Positions 41,343 to 49,351 of a DNA stretch of 64,000 nucleotides are shown here, piece by piece. Below the pieces are notes generated by a model. That model was not told where the DNA came from and ran no database searches. It saw nothing but the letters and a program-made list of their open reading frames with translations. The position numbers were made by a program, and so were the translations under genes. How positions within the stretch are numbered: the stretch's first letter is position 1; every line of letters begins with the position of its first letter. The stretch comes from Streptomyces sp. LUP47B (GTDB lineage: Bacteria > Actinomycetota > Actinomycetes > Streptomycetales > Streptomycetaceae): contig NZ_MJAH01000012.1 in NCBI RefSeq assembly GCF_001746295.1, positions 228,607 to 292,606 of the forward strand, written 5' to 3'.

Positions 41343-43127
41343 ATGGCTCGCATGACCGCTGCCCGCGCGGCAGTTGAGATCCTCAAGCGCGAAGGTGTCA
41401 CGGACGCGTTCGGTGTCCCCGGCGCGGCGATCAACCCCTTCTACGCGGCACTCAAGGCCTCCGGAGGCATCCACCACACCCTCGCCCGCCATGTCGAGGG
41501 CGCCTCGCACATGGCCGAGGGCTACACCCGCACCCACGCGGGCAACATTGGTGTCTGCATCGGCACGTCAGGGCCCGCCGGCACCGACATGATCACCGGC
41601 CTGTACTCCGCGACCGGCGACTCCGTCCCGATCCTGTGCATCACGGGCCAGGCCCCGACCGCCGTGATCCACAAGGAGGACTTCCAGGCCGTCGACATCG
41701 CCTCCATCGCGCGGCCGGTGACCAAGATGGCCGTCACCGTCCTGGAGGCGGCCCAGGTCCCCGGCGTCTTCCAGCAGGCCTTCCACCTCATGCGCTCCGC
41801 GCGCCCCGGCCCCGTCCTCATCGACCTGCCGATCGACGTCCAGCTGACGGAGATCGAGTTCGACCCGGAGACGTACCAGCCGCTCCCGGTCTACAAGCCG
41901 GCCGCGAGCCGCGCGCAGATCGAGAAGGCGCTCGCTCTGCTCAACGAGTCCGAGCGCCCGCTGATCGTCGCGGGCGGCGGTGTCATCAACGCCGACGCCG
42001 CCGAACTCCTCGTCGAGTTCGCCGAGTTGACCGGCACGCCGGTCGTCCCGACCCTCATGGGCTGGGGCGTCCTGCCCGACGACCACGAGCTCAACGCCGG
42101 CATGGTGGGCCTGCAGACCTCGCACCGCTACGGCAACGCCACCTTCCTGGAGTCCGACTTCGTCCTCGGCATCGGCAATCGCTGGGCCAACCGCCACACC
42201 GGCAAGCTGGACGTCTACACGGCCGGCCGGAAGTTCGTCCACGTCGACGTCGAGCCGACCCAGATCGGCAGGATCTTCGCGCCGGACTACGGCATCGCCT
42301 CCGACGCCAAGGCGGCCCTGGAGCTCTTCGTCGAGGTGGCAAGGGAGTTGAAGGCGGCGGACGGGCTCCCCGACCGCTCGGCCTGGGCGGCCTCCGCGCA
42401 GGAGAAGAAGGCGACCCTCCAGCGCCGTACGCACTTCGACGACGTCCCGATCAAGCCGCAGCGTGTCTACGAGGAGATGAACAAGGCCTTCGGCCCCGAG
42501 ACCCGGTACGTCTCCACGATCGGCCTCTCCCAGATCGCCGGCGCCCAGATGCTGCACGTCTTCAAGCCGCGTCACTGGATCAACTGCGGCCAGGCGGGTC
42601 CGCTCGGCTGGACGATCCCGGCCGCGCTGGGCGTCGCCAAGGCCGACCCGGAGGCGCAGGTCGTCGCCCTCTCCGGTGACTACGACTTCCAGTTCATGAT
42701 CGAGGAGTTGGCCGTCGGGGCCCAGCACAGGATTCCGTACATCCACGTCCTCGTGAACAACTCCTATCTGGGCCTGATCCGCCAGGCCCAGCGCGCCTTC
42801 GACATCGACTTCCAGGTCAACCTGGAGTTCGAGAACGTCAACTCCCCGGAACTCGGCGTCTACGGCGTCGACCACGTCAAGGTCGCCGAGGGTCTCGGCT
42901 GCAAGGCGATCCGGGTGACCGACCCGGCGGAACTGGGCGCGGCCCTGGAACAGGCGAAGAAGCTCGCCGCCGAGTTCCAGGTGCCGGTCGTCGTCGAGGC
43001 CATCCTGGAGCGGGTCACCAACATCTCGATGTCGACGACGAACGACATCTCCAACGTGGTCGAGTTCGAGGAGATCGCGACGGAGCCGGCCCACGCACCG
43101 ACGTCGATCAGGCCGCTCAAGGTCTGA
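41343..43127 (+). CDS. gcl: Glyoxylate carboligase (tartronate-semialdehyde synthase)
   Basis: The protein has 594 residues. It is a ThDP-dependent enzyme of the acetolactate-synthase superfamily that joins two glyoxylates to tartronate semialdehyde and CO2. The N-terminal Pyr domain has GVPGAAINPFYAALKASGGI and RHVEGASHMAEGYTR. Val stands where almost all other ThDP enzymes have the catalytic Glu, a known hallmark of Gcl. The C-terminal ThDP site is LSGDYDFQFMIEELAVGAQH with VNNSYLGLIRQAQ. FAD binding is expected from the family. It starts at an ATG after AGCAGGAGTACTCG, and a strong hairpin follows the stop. It works with GlxR and Hyi and is probably controlled through the tandem operators upstream. 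Confidence 0.96.
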   Translation: MARMTAARAAVEILKREGVTDAFGVPGAAINPFYAALKASGGIHHTLARHVEGASHMAEGYTRTHAGNIGVCIGTSGPAGTDMITGLYSATGDSVPILCITGQAPTAVIHKEDFQAVDIASIARPVTKMAVTVLEAAQVPGVFQQAFHLMRSARPGPVLIDLPIDVQLTEIEFDPETYQPLPVYKPAASRAQIEKALALLNESERPLIVAGGGVINADAAELLVEFAELTGTPVVPTLMGWGVLPDDHELNAGMVGLQTSHRYGNATFLESDFVLGIGNRWANRHTGKLDVYTAGRKFVHVDVEPTQIGRIFAPDYGIASDAKAALELFVEVARELKAADGLPDRSAWAASAQEKKATLQRRTHFDDVPIKPQRVYEEMNKAFGPETRYVSTIGLSQIAGAQMLHVFKPRHWINCGQAGPLGWTIPAALGVAKADPEAQVVALSGDYDFQFMIEELAVGAQHRIPYIHVLVNNSYLGLIRQAQRAFDIDFQVNLEFENVNSPELGVYGVDHVKVAEGLGCKAIRVTDPAELGAALEQAKKLAAEFQVPVVVEAILERVTNISMSTTNDISNVVEFEEIATEPAHAPTSIRPLKV

Positions 43128-43142
43128 CCCCGTACACAGCTG

Positions 43143-43177
43143 AAGGGCGGTCCCACCGTGATGGTCGGACCGCCCTT
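43143..43177 (+). terminator. Terminator of gcl
   Basis: AAGGGCGGTCC (43143-43153) and GGACCGCCCTT (43167-43177) pair over 11 bp without mismatch around 13 bases. Confidence 0.85.
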
Positions 43178-43355
43178 TGCCGCGCCCGGCTCCCCCGAAG
43201 CCGTCCCCCGTCGCGAGGCCCGCCGCCCCCGTGCCGACGGGCCTCACCCGTAGAGAATGTGCCCGAGGCAGGGCCCGGTTGAAGCCCCTTGAATCATGTT
43301 CAGAGGTTGATTTGAGGATTCCGTACCCGGCCTACGACCGCTGCCGTACGTCCGC

Positions 43356-43595
43356 TCACGGCTCCTGGAGCTCGGACAGCCCCGGCCAGTCCTCCGGACC
43401 GCCGCCCTGCCACTCCACGATGTCGTCGTCCTCGACCTCGATCCGGTCCAGGTCGGCGAGCCGGAGCAGCTCCACGACGTCGTCCAGGTGCGAGGCGACG
43501 CCGAGATTCTCGTCGTCCACGGTGACCCGCCGGGACCCGTCCAGGGCCGGAGCGTGCACCACCACATGCGGTTGCTGTGTCGGATGTGCTGCCAT
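43356..43595 (-). CDS. Small acidic hypothetical protein
   Basis: About 79 residues from an ATG at 43595 (MAAHPTQQPHVVVHAPALDG). It is hydrophilic and acidic, with VASHLDDVVELLRLADLDRI and EVEDDDIVEWQGGGPEDWPG. It looks like one small alpha/beta unit and has the composition of a real protein, but I do not recognise the family. The ribosome site is weak. It is oriented toward the gcl terminator, with no obvious operon partner. The longer frame to 43670 runs through a terminator hairpin and is unlikely. Confidence 0.6.
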   Translation of the reverse strand: MAAHPTQQPHVVVHAPALDGSRRVTVDDENLGVASHLDDVVELLRLADLDRIEVEDDDIVEWQGGGPEDWPGLSELQEP

Positions 43596-43659
43596 CCCTA
43601 CAGCGTGCTGCGCGCGGCCGGAATCCGCACGCCGGTGGCCGTATCCGCCGCACGGCGGA

Positions 43660-43691
43660 GCGCCGGACACGGGACCGTCCGTGTCCGGCGC
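43660..43691. terminator. Perfect 13-bp hairpin
   Basis: GCGCCGGACACGG (43660-43672) pairs exactly with CCGTGTCCGGCGC (43679-43691), loop GACCGT. It lies in the 402-base gap between the small acidic gene and the glxR end. A further 8-bp palindrome is at 43904-43920. Confidence 0.75.
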
Positions 43692-43928
43692 TCTGCTTTC
43701 CTGCGGGTCCTGCCGGGACCGCGGCGGCCGCGACGGAACCGGGGCGCGCTCCTTCCCTCAGGTCGAAGAAAGAGGGCCCGGGACCTTCACCACCGCACTG
43801 GCTCGCACGCCGCCGCGGTCCTCCCCCTGGCCGCGCCCGGTACCGGGCGACCACCCCTCATCCGGGTCGCCTGGCGCGTCGGGCGCGGTCAGGGTGTCTC
43901 ACTCCTCGCGCAGCGCGAGGTCATGGGT

Positions 43929-43990
43929 TTCCGGTCCGCGGCGGCGCCTGGGCGCGACAGGACAGATGTCAGCGCTGCCGCGGACCGGAA
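43929..43990 (-). terminator. Terminator of glxR
   Basis: TTCCGGTCCGCGGC (43929-43942) pairs exactly with GCCGCGGACCGGAA (43977-43990), 14 bp with a 34-base loop. It ends 8 bases from the glxR stop. Confidence 0.7.
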
Positions 43991-43997
43991 GTCGGGA

Positions 43998-44888
43998 TCA
44001 GACCTGGGCGCCGGACAGGCGCTCCACGGCCCGCAGCAGCGCCGAGTGGTCGAGGCCCCCGTCGCCCTGCGCACGCAGACTGGCGACCAGCTGGGCGACC
44101 ACGGCACCGACGGGCAGGGCCGCGCCGACGTTGCGGGCGGCGTCGGTGACGATGCCCATGTCCTTGTGGTGCAGGTCGATACGGAAGCCCGGCTTGAAGT
44201 CGCGCTGGAGGAAGTTGTCCTTCTTGCGGGTCAGCACGGTCGATCCGGCGAGACCACCACCCAGGACGTCCAGGGCGGCCTTGAGGTCCACGCCCGACTT
44301 CTCCAGGAAGACCACGGCCTCGGCGCACGCCTGGATGTTCACGGCGACGATCAGCTGGTTCGCGGCCTTCACGGTCTGGCCCGAGCCGTGCGGACCGCAC
44401 AGCACGATGGTCTTGCCGAGCGCCTCGAAGACCGGCTCGGCCTCGTCGAAGTCGGCCTGCTCACCGCCGACCATGATGGACAGCACCGCCTCGACCGCAC
44501 CGGCCTCGCCGCCGGACACGGGCGCGTCCAGGACGCGGATGCCCTTCTCCTTGGCCGCCTTCGCCAGGTCGACCGAGGTCTGCGGGGTGATCGAGGACAT
44601 GTCGATCAGCAGGGCGCCGGAGCGAGCGTTCTCGAGGATGCCCTCGGGGCCGTACGCGATGGCCTCGACGTGCGGGGAGGCGGGCACCATCGTGATGATC
44701 ACGTCGGCGTCCCGCACGGCCTCGGCGATCGAACCGGCGGCGGTGCCACCGGCGGCGGCCAGCCGGTCCAGCTTGTCCTGTTCGAGGGTGAAGCCGGTGA
44801 CGTCGTAACCCGCCTTGACCAGGTTCTCGGACATGGGGGAGCCCATGATGCCGAGGCCTATCCAGGCGATCTTGGGGAGGTTGCTCAT
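43998..44888 (-). CDS. glxR: 2-hydroxy-3-oxopropionate (tartronate semialdehyde) reductase
   Basis: The protein has 296 residues of the beta-hydroxyacid dehydrogenase family. The NAD(P) motif is IGLGIMGSPMSENL (about 10-23), the substrate loop is DAPVSGGEAGA (about 120) and the catalytic Lys lies in SGQTVKAANQLI (about 171). It reduces tartronate semialdehyde to D-glycerate, the step after Gcl. In related genomes it directly follows hyi; here a TnpB-like gene of about 1.8 kb separates the two. Transcription from the hyi promoter may therefore no longer reach glxR normally. The start is an ATG at 44888 with GGAAAGG about 10 bases upstream. Confidence 0.95.
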   Translation of the reverse strand: MSNLPKIAWIGLGIMGSPMSENLVKAGYDVTGFTLEQDKLDRLAAAGGTAAGSIAEAVRDADVIITMVPASPHVEAIAYGPEGILENARSGALLIDMSSITPQTSVDLAKAAKEKGIRVLDAPVSGGEAGAVEAVLSIMVGGEQADFDEAEPVFEALGKTIVLCGPHGSGQTVKAANQLIVAVNIQACAEAVVFLEKSGVDLKAALDVLGGGLAGSTVLTRKKDNFLQRDFKPGFRIDLHHKDMGIVTDAARNVGAALPVGAVVAQLVASLRAQGDGGLDHSALLRAVERLSGAQV

Positions 44889-45145
44889 GATCGGGGGTGC
44901 CTTTCCGGGAAGGGGGTGGGGAACTGCTGCCGCTGGACTTGGCAGAAGTGACTTCTGGTGATCGCGGGTGAGCGCCTGTACTGGATGCGGTGGTTCATCT
45001 GCACGCCAAGAGAGTCTGCCGACGGGGGTGTGCTGCCTGCGGTTTCGGGAGGGAACGGGAGTTCGCGGGTCGAATGGGTGACCTTTGCGGATGCTGCTCG
45101 TTGACTGCCGTGGACGGGGATCTTCGGCAGGGCGGGGGTGTACGA

Positions 45146-46780
45146 GTGGGCACACTGAGGGAGGTGGAGGCGTCGTTCGTGGTGCCCGGCCCGGCTGGAG
45201 TGGCGATCCGGGACCGGCTGCGTGTGTCGGATGCGGACGCGGCGGTGCTGGCCGAGGTCGGCGTCTACTTGGGTTCGCTGGCGGCCGGGGATCTCGCTGA
45301 GCGGTCCCGGCAGGGGCTGGCACATGATGCCGCGGGGTGGGCGGTGCGCAAGCGGTCGCTGACGGGGAGGTCGTCGGCGCGCTGGGCGGGCAGTATCACC
45401 AAGGCCAGCCATGATCAGTGGGCGCTGGCCAGGCGCGGGCAGGCCGCCCACATGGCCTGGCTGCGGCAGCAGATTGCCTCCATCGGGGCGCGGCTGGCCC
45501 GGCCCTTGGGTGCCAAGGCCGACAAGCGGGCAGGGTTGGTCCGTGGGTATGCCTCGCGCGTCGAGTGGCATGCCAAGTCCCGCCGCCTGCAGACGCTGAA
45601 GGCCCGGCTCGGGGTGGTGGAGGCGGACTGGGCGGCGGGCCGGGTGCGGGTGGTGCGCGGCGGCAAACGCCTCGCGAACACCCGCCACCACCTTGCGGCG
45701 GCCGGACTGGACGAGCACACCTGGCGGAAGCGCTGGCGCGCGGAGCGGATGTTCCTGGCCGCCGACGGGGAGTCCGGCAAGCGCTTGGGCAACGAGACGA
45801 TCCGCGTCCCCGACACCGGCCAGGTCTCCGTCAAACTGCCTACTCCGCTGGCCCACCTGGCCAACGCCCCGCACGGCCGCTACGTCCTCGACGCCACCGT
45901 ACGGTTCCAACACCGGGGGCAGGAGTGGCGTGACCGGGTCGCCGCCAACCGGGCGGTGGCCTACCGCATCCACCACGATGTGGTGCGCGGCCGCTGGTAC
46001 GTGACCGCGTCCTGGCAGCGCGCCGCCGCTCCCGTCCTGCAGTTGGAGGCGGCGCTGGCGCGGGGCGTGGTGGGGGTGGACATGAATGACGACCACCTCG
46101 CCGCCTGGCACCTGGATGTGCACGGCAACCCGGTCGGCGAGCCGCAGCGCTTCTTCTACGACCTCACCGGCACTGCGGAGCATCGGGACGCGCAGATCCG
46201 GCACGCCCTGAGCCGGCTGCTGCACCACGCCCGCCGTTGCGGGGCTGCCGCGATCGCCATCGAGGACCTCGATTTCACCGATGGCACCAGCCGCGAGAAG
46301 CACGGCCGCAACAAGCGTTTCCGCCGCCTCATCTCCCGCTTCCCCACCGCGAAGCTCAAAGCCCGGCTGGTGTCGATGGCCGCCGAGCAGGACATCGCCG
46401 TCGTCGCGGTCGACCCCGCCTACACCAGCCGCTGGGGCGCGCAGCACTGGCAGCAGCCTCTCACCACGAAAACCCGCACGATTTCCCGGCACGATGCGGC
46501 AAGCATCGCGATCGGGCGACGCGCCCTCGGACATCCGATCCGGCGACGGACGACACCGCCCCCGTCCCACCAGAGTGATGGTGCGGGGCATCGGACCGTC
46601 CAGGCCCGACCGGACACCCGCAGGCGTGAGGAAACCCGCCCCCACATTCCCGGACCGCGCACCGGATGCGCGCCGCCGGGCCGTGGAGCGAAAGCGGGCG
46701 ACCAGGGTGCCCAACACCGTTCGGAGCACCCGGCTGAGCATGGGTTCTGGCAACAGGACTCACTCCCGCTCAGTCTTTAG
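45146..46780 (+). CDS. TnpB-like RuvC-domain protein (IS200/IS605-related) lacking the zinc finger
   Basis: About 544 residues from a GTG at 45146 (VGTLREVEASFVVPGPAGVA); the frame is open from 44990, so the start is uncertain. The RuvC-like residues of TnpB/Cas12 nucleases are present: Asp312 in GVVGVDMNDDHLA, Glu373 in AIAIEDLDF, DPAYTS at 423-428 and Asp450 in RHDAASIAIGRR. The four-Cys zinc finger normally found between the last two motifs is missing; only 21 residues and no Cys separate them. The protein is longer than typical TnpB (about 400 residues). No TnpA transposase is nearby. The gene lies between hyi and glxR, antisense to both, and its stop is 6 bases from the hyi stop. Most likely it is a domesticated or solitary transposon-encoded RNA-guided nuclease. 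Confidence 0.8.
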   Translation: MGTLREVEASFVVPGPAGVAIRDRLRVSDADAAVLAEVGVYLGSLAAGDLAERSRQGLAHDAAGWAVRKRSLTGRSSARWAGSITKASHDQWALARRGQAAHMAWLRQQIASIGARLARPLGAKADKRAGLVRGYASRVEWHAKSRRLQTLKARLGVVEADWAAGRVRVVRGGKRLANTRHHLAAAGLDEHTWRKRWRAERMFLAADGESGKRLGNETIRVPDTGQVSVKLPTPLAHLANAPHGRYVLDATVRFQHRGQEWRDRVAANRAVAYRIHHDVVRGRWYVTASWQRAAAPVLQLEAALARGVVGVDMNDDHLAAWHLDVHGNPVGEPQRFFYDLTGTAEHRDAQIRHALSRLLHHARRCGAAAIAIEDLDFTDGTSREKHGRNKRFRRLISRFPTAKLKARLVSMAAEQDIAVVAVDPAYTSRWGAQHWQQPLTTKTRTISRHDAASIAIGRRALGHPIRRRTTPPPSHQSDGAGHRTVQARPDTRRREETRPHIPGPRTGCAPPGRGAKAGDQGAQHRSEHPAEHGFWQQDSLPLSL

Positions 46781-46786
46781 AAACGG

Positions 46787-47608
46787 TCAGCGGGGCAGCC
46801 AGTCGAAGGCCTCGGCGCTCGGGCGGTCGCCCGGCTTGTACTCGAGGCCGACCCAGCCGTCGTAGCCCGCCTTCTTCAACTGGCCGAGGAGGTCTTCGAT
46901 GGGGAGTGAGCCGGTACCGGGCGCGCCGCGACCGGGGTTGTCGGCGATCTGCACGTGGCCGGTCTTCGGGGTGAACTCCTCGATCACCGCCGGCAGGTCC
47001 TCGCCGTTCATGGACAGGTGGTAGAGGTCCATGAGGAACTTCGCGTTGCCGAGGCCGGTCGCGTCGTTGACCTTGTCGACGATCCCCACCGCCGCGGGCG
47101 CGCTCACCAGCGGATACAGCGGCGACTCCGGCTTGTTGAGGGCCTCGATCAGGAGGACCGCGCCGATCCGGTCGGCCGCGCGGGCCGCGCGGACCAGGTT
47201 CTCCAGCGCGAGCGCGTCCTGCTCGGCCGGGTCCACGCCCTCGACGCGGTTGCCGTACAGGGCGTTGAGCGCCCTGGCGCCGAGCGATCCGGCGAAGTCG
47301 GCGGCCACGTCGACGTTGACGCGGAACCGCTCCGACTCCTCGCCGGGGACGGACAGGGCACCGCGATCGGGGCCCGGCAGCCGGCCGGCATAGAAGTTCA
47401 GGCCCGTGAGCTGGACGCCCGCGTCCTCGATCGCCTTCTTCAAGGCGTCGAGCTCGGACCGCTCGGGGGTGGGGGTGTCGATCCAGGGCCACCACAGCTC
47501 GACCGCGGTGAAGCCGGCCGCGGCGGCCGCCGCGGGGCGCTCCAGGAGCGGGAGTTCCGTGAAGAGGATCGACAGGTTGACGTTGAAGCGCTGCTCTGCG
47601 AATCCCAT
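46787..47608 (-). CDS. hyi: Hydroxypyruvate isomerase
   Basis: The protein has 273 residues of the xylose-isomerase-like TIM-barrel family. Recognisable parts are RFNVNLSILFTELPLLERPA, GFTAVELWWPW, LLIEALNKPESPLYPL and the metal/substrate segment KFLMDLYHLSMNGEDLPAVI, then HVQIADNPGRGAPGTG. It interconverts hydroxypyruvate and tartronate semialdehyde, balancing the Gcl product. The ATG at 47608 has GGGAGCGCC upstream. The promoter carries a tandem operator shared with gcl. Directly downstream lies the inserted TnpB-like gene in antisense orientation. Confidence 0.94.
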   Translation of the reverse strand: MGFAEQRFNVNLSILFTELPLLERPAAAAAAGFTAVELWWPWIDTPTPERSELDALKKAIEDAGVQLTGLNFYAGRLPGPDRGALSVPGEESERFRVNVDVAADFAGSLGARALNALYGNRVEGVDPAEQDALALENLVRAARAADRIGAVLLIEALNKPESPLYPLVSAPAAVGIVDKVNDATGLGNAKFLMDLYHLSMNGEDLPAVIEEFTPKTGHVQIADNPGRGAPGTGSLPIEDLLGQLKKAGYDGWVGLEYKPGDRPSAEAFDWLPR

Positions 47609-47634
47609 GCGGCGCTCCCTTCCGTGTCGAGTAT

Positions 47635-47670
47635 TTCCGCAATATGGAAGTTAGTTTCTGCTTATTGGAA
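47635..47670 (-). promoter_or_regulatory. Tandem 15-bp operators of hyi
   Basis: TTCCGCAATATGGAA (47635-47649) and the weaker TTCTGCTTATTGGAA (47656-47670) begin 21 bp apart, the same spacing and consensus as before gcl. The intergenic region is shared with the divergent gene at 47742. Confidence 0.65.
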
Positions 47671-47741
47671 GATTGCCGTCGGGTCGAAGGCGTTGTCAAG
47701 AGGGCTCGGCGGAAAACGGCACCGCGCGTTAGGTTGTGCGC

Positions 47742-47993
47742 GTGCGATTGCGAGTGGAGTTCACGACCGAGCCGTTCGACCTCGACGAGGCCCCGGCGCA
47801 CGCGCTCGTGGCCCGCGAGGTCATCGAGGCGGCCGAACTGGACGCGGTGGACGTCGGCCCGTTCGGCAACACGGTGGAAGGCGGCGCCGACGAGGTCCTC
47901 ACCGCCGTGGACGCCCTGCTGCGCAGGACCCTGGCCTCCGGCGCGACCCGGATCTCCCTGCAGGTGAACGTGCTCGGGGAGGCCGACGCGTGA
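47742..47993 (+). CDS. Thiamine-binding-protein-like small protein (MTH1187/YkoF type)
   Basis: About 83 residues from the GTG at 47742 (alternative GTG at 47736). The pattern RLRVEFTTEPFDLDE, DVGPFGNTVEGGADEVLTAV and GATRISLQVNVLG is that of the ferredoxin-like MTH1187/YkoF fold, small proteins that bind thiamine-like ligands. Gcl needs thiamine diphosphate, so a link is conceivable but unproven. It overlaps the next gene by 4 bp (GTGA) and is divergent from hyi across the operator region. Confidence 0.7.
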   Translation: MRLRVEFTTEPFDLDEAPAHALVAREVIEAAELDAVDVGPFGNTVEGGADEVLTAVDALLRRTLASGATRISLQVNVLGEADA

Positions 47994-48349
47994 GCGCCGA
48001 CGAGCCGTTCATCACGGCGGTCAAGCCGCTGGTCGACGCCATGGGTGGCGAGTTGCTCCCGCCGGACGAGGCCGGCCCCGACGACGTCGTGCTCGCCTGG
48101 CAGGGCGCCGACGTGGTCGCCGTACGGCTGCCGCAGCTCGCGGACTCCCTCGACCACATCCTGGCCGCCATGGAGCGCAAGCAGGGCAAGCCGCTCGCGG
48201 ACCTGGACCGCAAGGCCAAGCAGGAGGTCGTACGGATATTGGAGGCGCGTGGCGCCTTCTCCGTACGGCACGGCGTGGAGACCGTGGCGAGCGCGCTCGG
48301 GGTGAGCCGCTTCACGGTCTACAACTATCTGAACCGGGACAAAGCGTAG
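47990..48349 (+). CDS. Small regulator with PucR-type C-terminal HTH
   Basis: The protein has 119 residues and a GTG start overlapping the preceding stop. The C-terminal 45 residues (VRILEARGAFSVRHGVETVA, SALGVSRFTVYNYLNRDKA) form the HTH of the PucR/CdaR type, which controls purine catabolism in Bacillus. The N-terminal 70 residues are a short alpha/beta region, not the GAF-like sensor of full-length regulators. Its position just before the urate genes suggests it regulates them. The palindrome at 48386-48400 is a candidate site. Confidence 0.72.
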   Translation: MSADEPFITAVKPLVDAMGGELLPPDEAGPDDVVLAWQGADVVAVRLPQLADSLDHILAAMERKQGKPLADLDRKAKQEVVRILEARGAFSVRHGVETVASALGVSRFTVYNYLNRDKA

Positions 48350-48385
48350 GAAAAGCGCCCGGTCGGGTTTCGTAACCCCGAATTT

Positions 48386-48426
48386 TCAACAAAGTGTTGA
48401 CGTGATGTCGCGTCCGGGCGTTAGCT
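48386..48426 (+). promoter_or_regulatory. Promoter and operator of the urate operon, leaderless
   Basis: TTGACG (48397-48402) and TTAGCT (48421-48426) are 18 bases apart. The expected transcription start is at or next to the GTG of uraD (48434), which has no ribosome site. The palindrome TCAACA-AAG-TGTTGA (48386-48400) overlaps the -35 box, a position suited to repression. Confidence 0.6.
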
Positions 48427-48433
48427 GACTCCC

Positions 48434-48946
48434 GTGACTTCGACTTCCACGTCCCCCGGCCTGGCCCGGTTCAACGTCCTGGAGGAGCACGCGGCCCACG
48501 CGGTGCTCCTCGAGACGTGCGCCTCCACGGCGTGGGCTCGGCGTCTGCTCGCCGCCCGCCCCTACGCGACCGCGGAGGACCTCTACGCCACCAGCGACGC
48601 CGCCATGGTCGACCTGACCCCCGATGACCTCGCCGAGGCCATGGCCGGCCATCCGCCGATCGGCCGTCCCAAGCCGGGCGACCCGGCCTCGGCCCGCGAG
48701 CAGCGCGGCATGGCGGGCGCCTCCGAGGAGCTCAGGGCGGAGATGCTCGAACTGAACCTGGCGTACCAGGAGAGGTTCGGCCATGTCTTCCTGATCTGTG
48801 CGACCGGCCGCACCGGCGAGCAGATGCGCGACGCGGTCAGAGAGCGGATCGGCAACGCGCCGGAACGGGAACGCGAGATCGTCCGCACCGAGCTGGGCAA
48901 GATCAACCGTATCCGGCTCGCCCGTATCGTCGAAGAGGACGCCTGA
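48434..48946 (+). CDS. uraD: 2-oxo-4-hydroxy-4-carboxy-5-ureidoimidazoline decarboxylase
   Basis: The protein has 170 residues and is helical. The active-site region is AMAGHPPIGRP (His about 75), followed by EQRGMAGASEELRAEMLELN and YQERFGHVFLICATGRTGEQ, all OHCU-decarboxylase signatures. It decarboxylates OHCU to S-allantoin, the last of the three steps from urate. The GTG start coincides with the predicted transcription start. It is the first gene of the operon with uraH and uricase, 2 bases before uraH. Confidence 0.93.
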   Translation: MTSTSTSPGLARFNVLEEHAAHAVLLETCASTAWARRLLAARPYATAEDLYATSDAAMVDLTPDDLAEAMAGHPPIGRPKPGDPASAREQRGMAGASEELRAEMLELNLAYQERFGHVFLICATGRTGEQMRDAVRERIGNAPEREREIVRTELGKINRIRLARIVEEDA

Positions 48947-48948
48947 CC

Positions 48949-49347
48949 ATGAGCACGAGCACCACCGCCTCGGTGTCCACGCACATCCTGGACACCAGCG
49001 TCGGCCGTCCCGCCGAGGGAGTCGCCGTCCAGCTCTCCGCCCGCGCCGGGCGCGCCGCGGACTGGCGGGCGCTCGGCGGCTCCGCGACCGACGCGGACGG
49101 GCGGTGCAAGGACCTGCCGGCGCTGCCGGAGGGGACCACCCACGTACGGCTCGACTTCGAGGTCGAACCGTACTTCTTGAAGAAGCAAGCCGATGCGCAG
49201 CAGGACGCCCCCGCGAATCGGGACAGCGGTGCGACCGGAGTGTTCTTCCCCGAGGTGGCGATCACCTTCGCCGTGCAGCCCGGGGAGCACTACCACGTAC
49301 CGCTGCTGCTCAACCCGTTCGGCTACTCCGTTTACCGAGGGAGCTAG
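48949..49347 (+). CDS. uraH: 5-hydroxyisourate hydrolase (transthyretin-like)
   Basis: The protein has 132 residues with the transthyretin-like fold. The N-terminal signature is STHILDTSVGRPAEGVAVQL (His and Arg of the active site), and the C-terminal YRGS tetrapeptide is diagnostic. It hydrolyses 5-hydroxyisourate to OHCU. A loop of about 15 residues (FLKKQADAQQDAPANRDSGA) is slightly longer than in enteric enzymes. It lies between uraD (2 bases) and uricase (4 bases), clearly in one operon. Confidence 0.95.
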   Translation: MSTSTTASVSTHILDTSVGRPAEGVAVQLSARAGRAADWRALGGSATDADGRCKDLPALPEGTTHVRLDFEVEPYFLKKQADAQQDAPANRDSGATGVFFPEVAITFAVQPGEHYHVPLLLNPFGYSVYRGS

Positions 49348-49351
49348 CTAC

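Noticed and set aside
44990..45145. N-terminal extension of the TnpB-like protein with several cysteines (CAACG, CGCC)
   Set aside because: It could look like a zinc finger, but the composition is irregular, no ribosome site precedes it, and sequence typical of the family begins near VGTLREVEASF.
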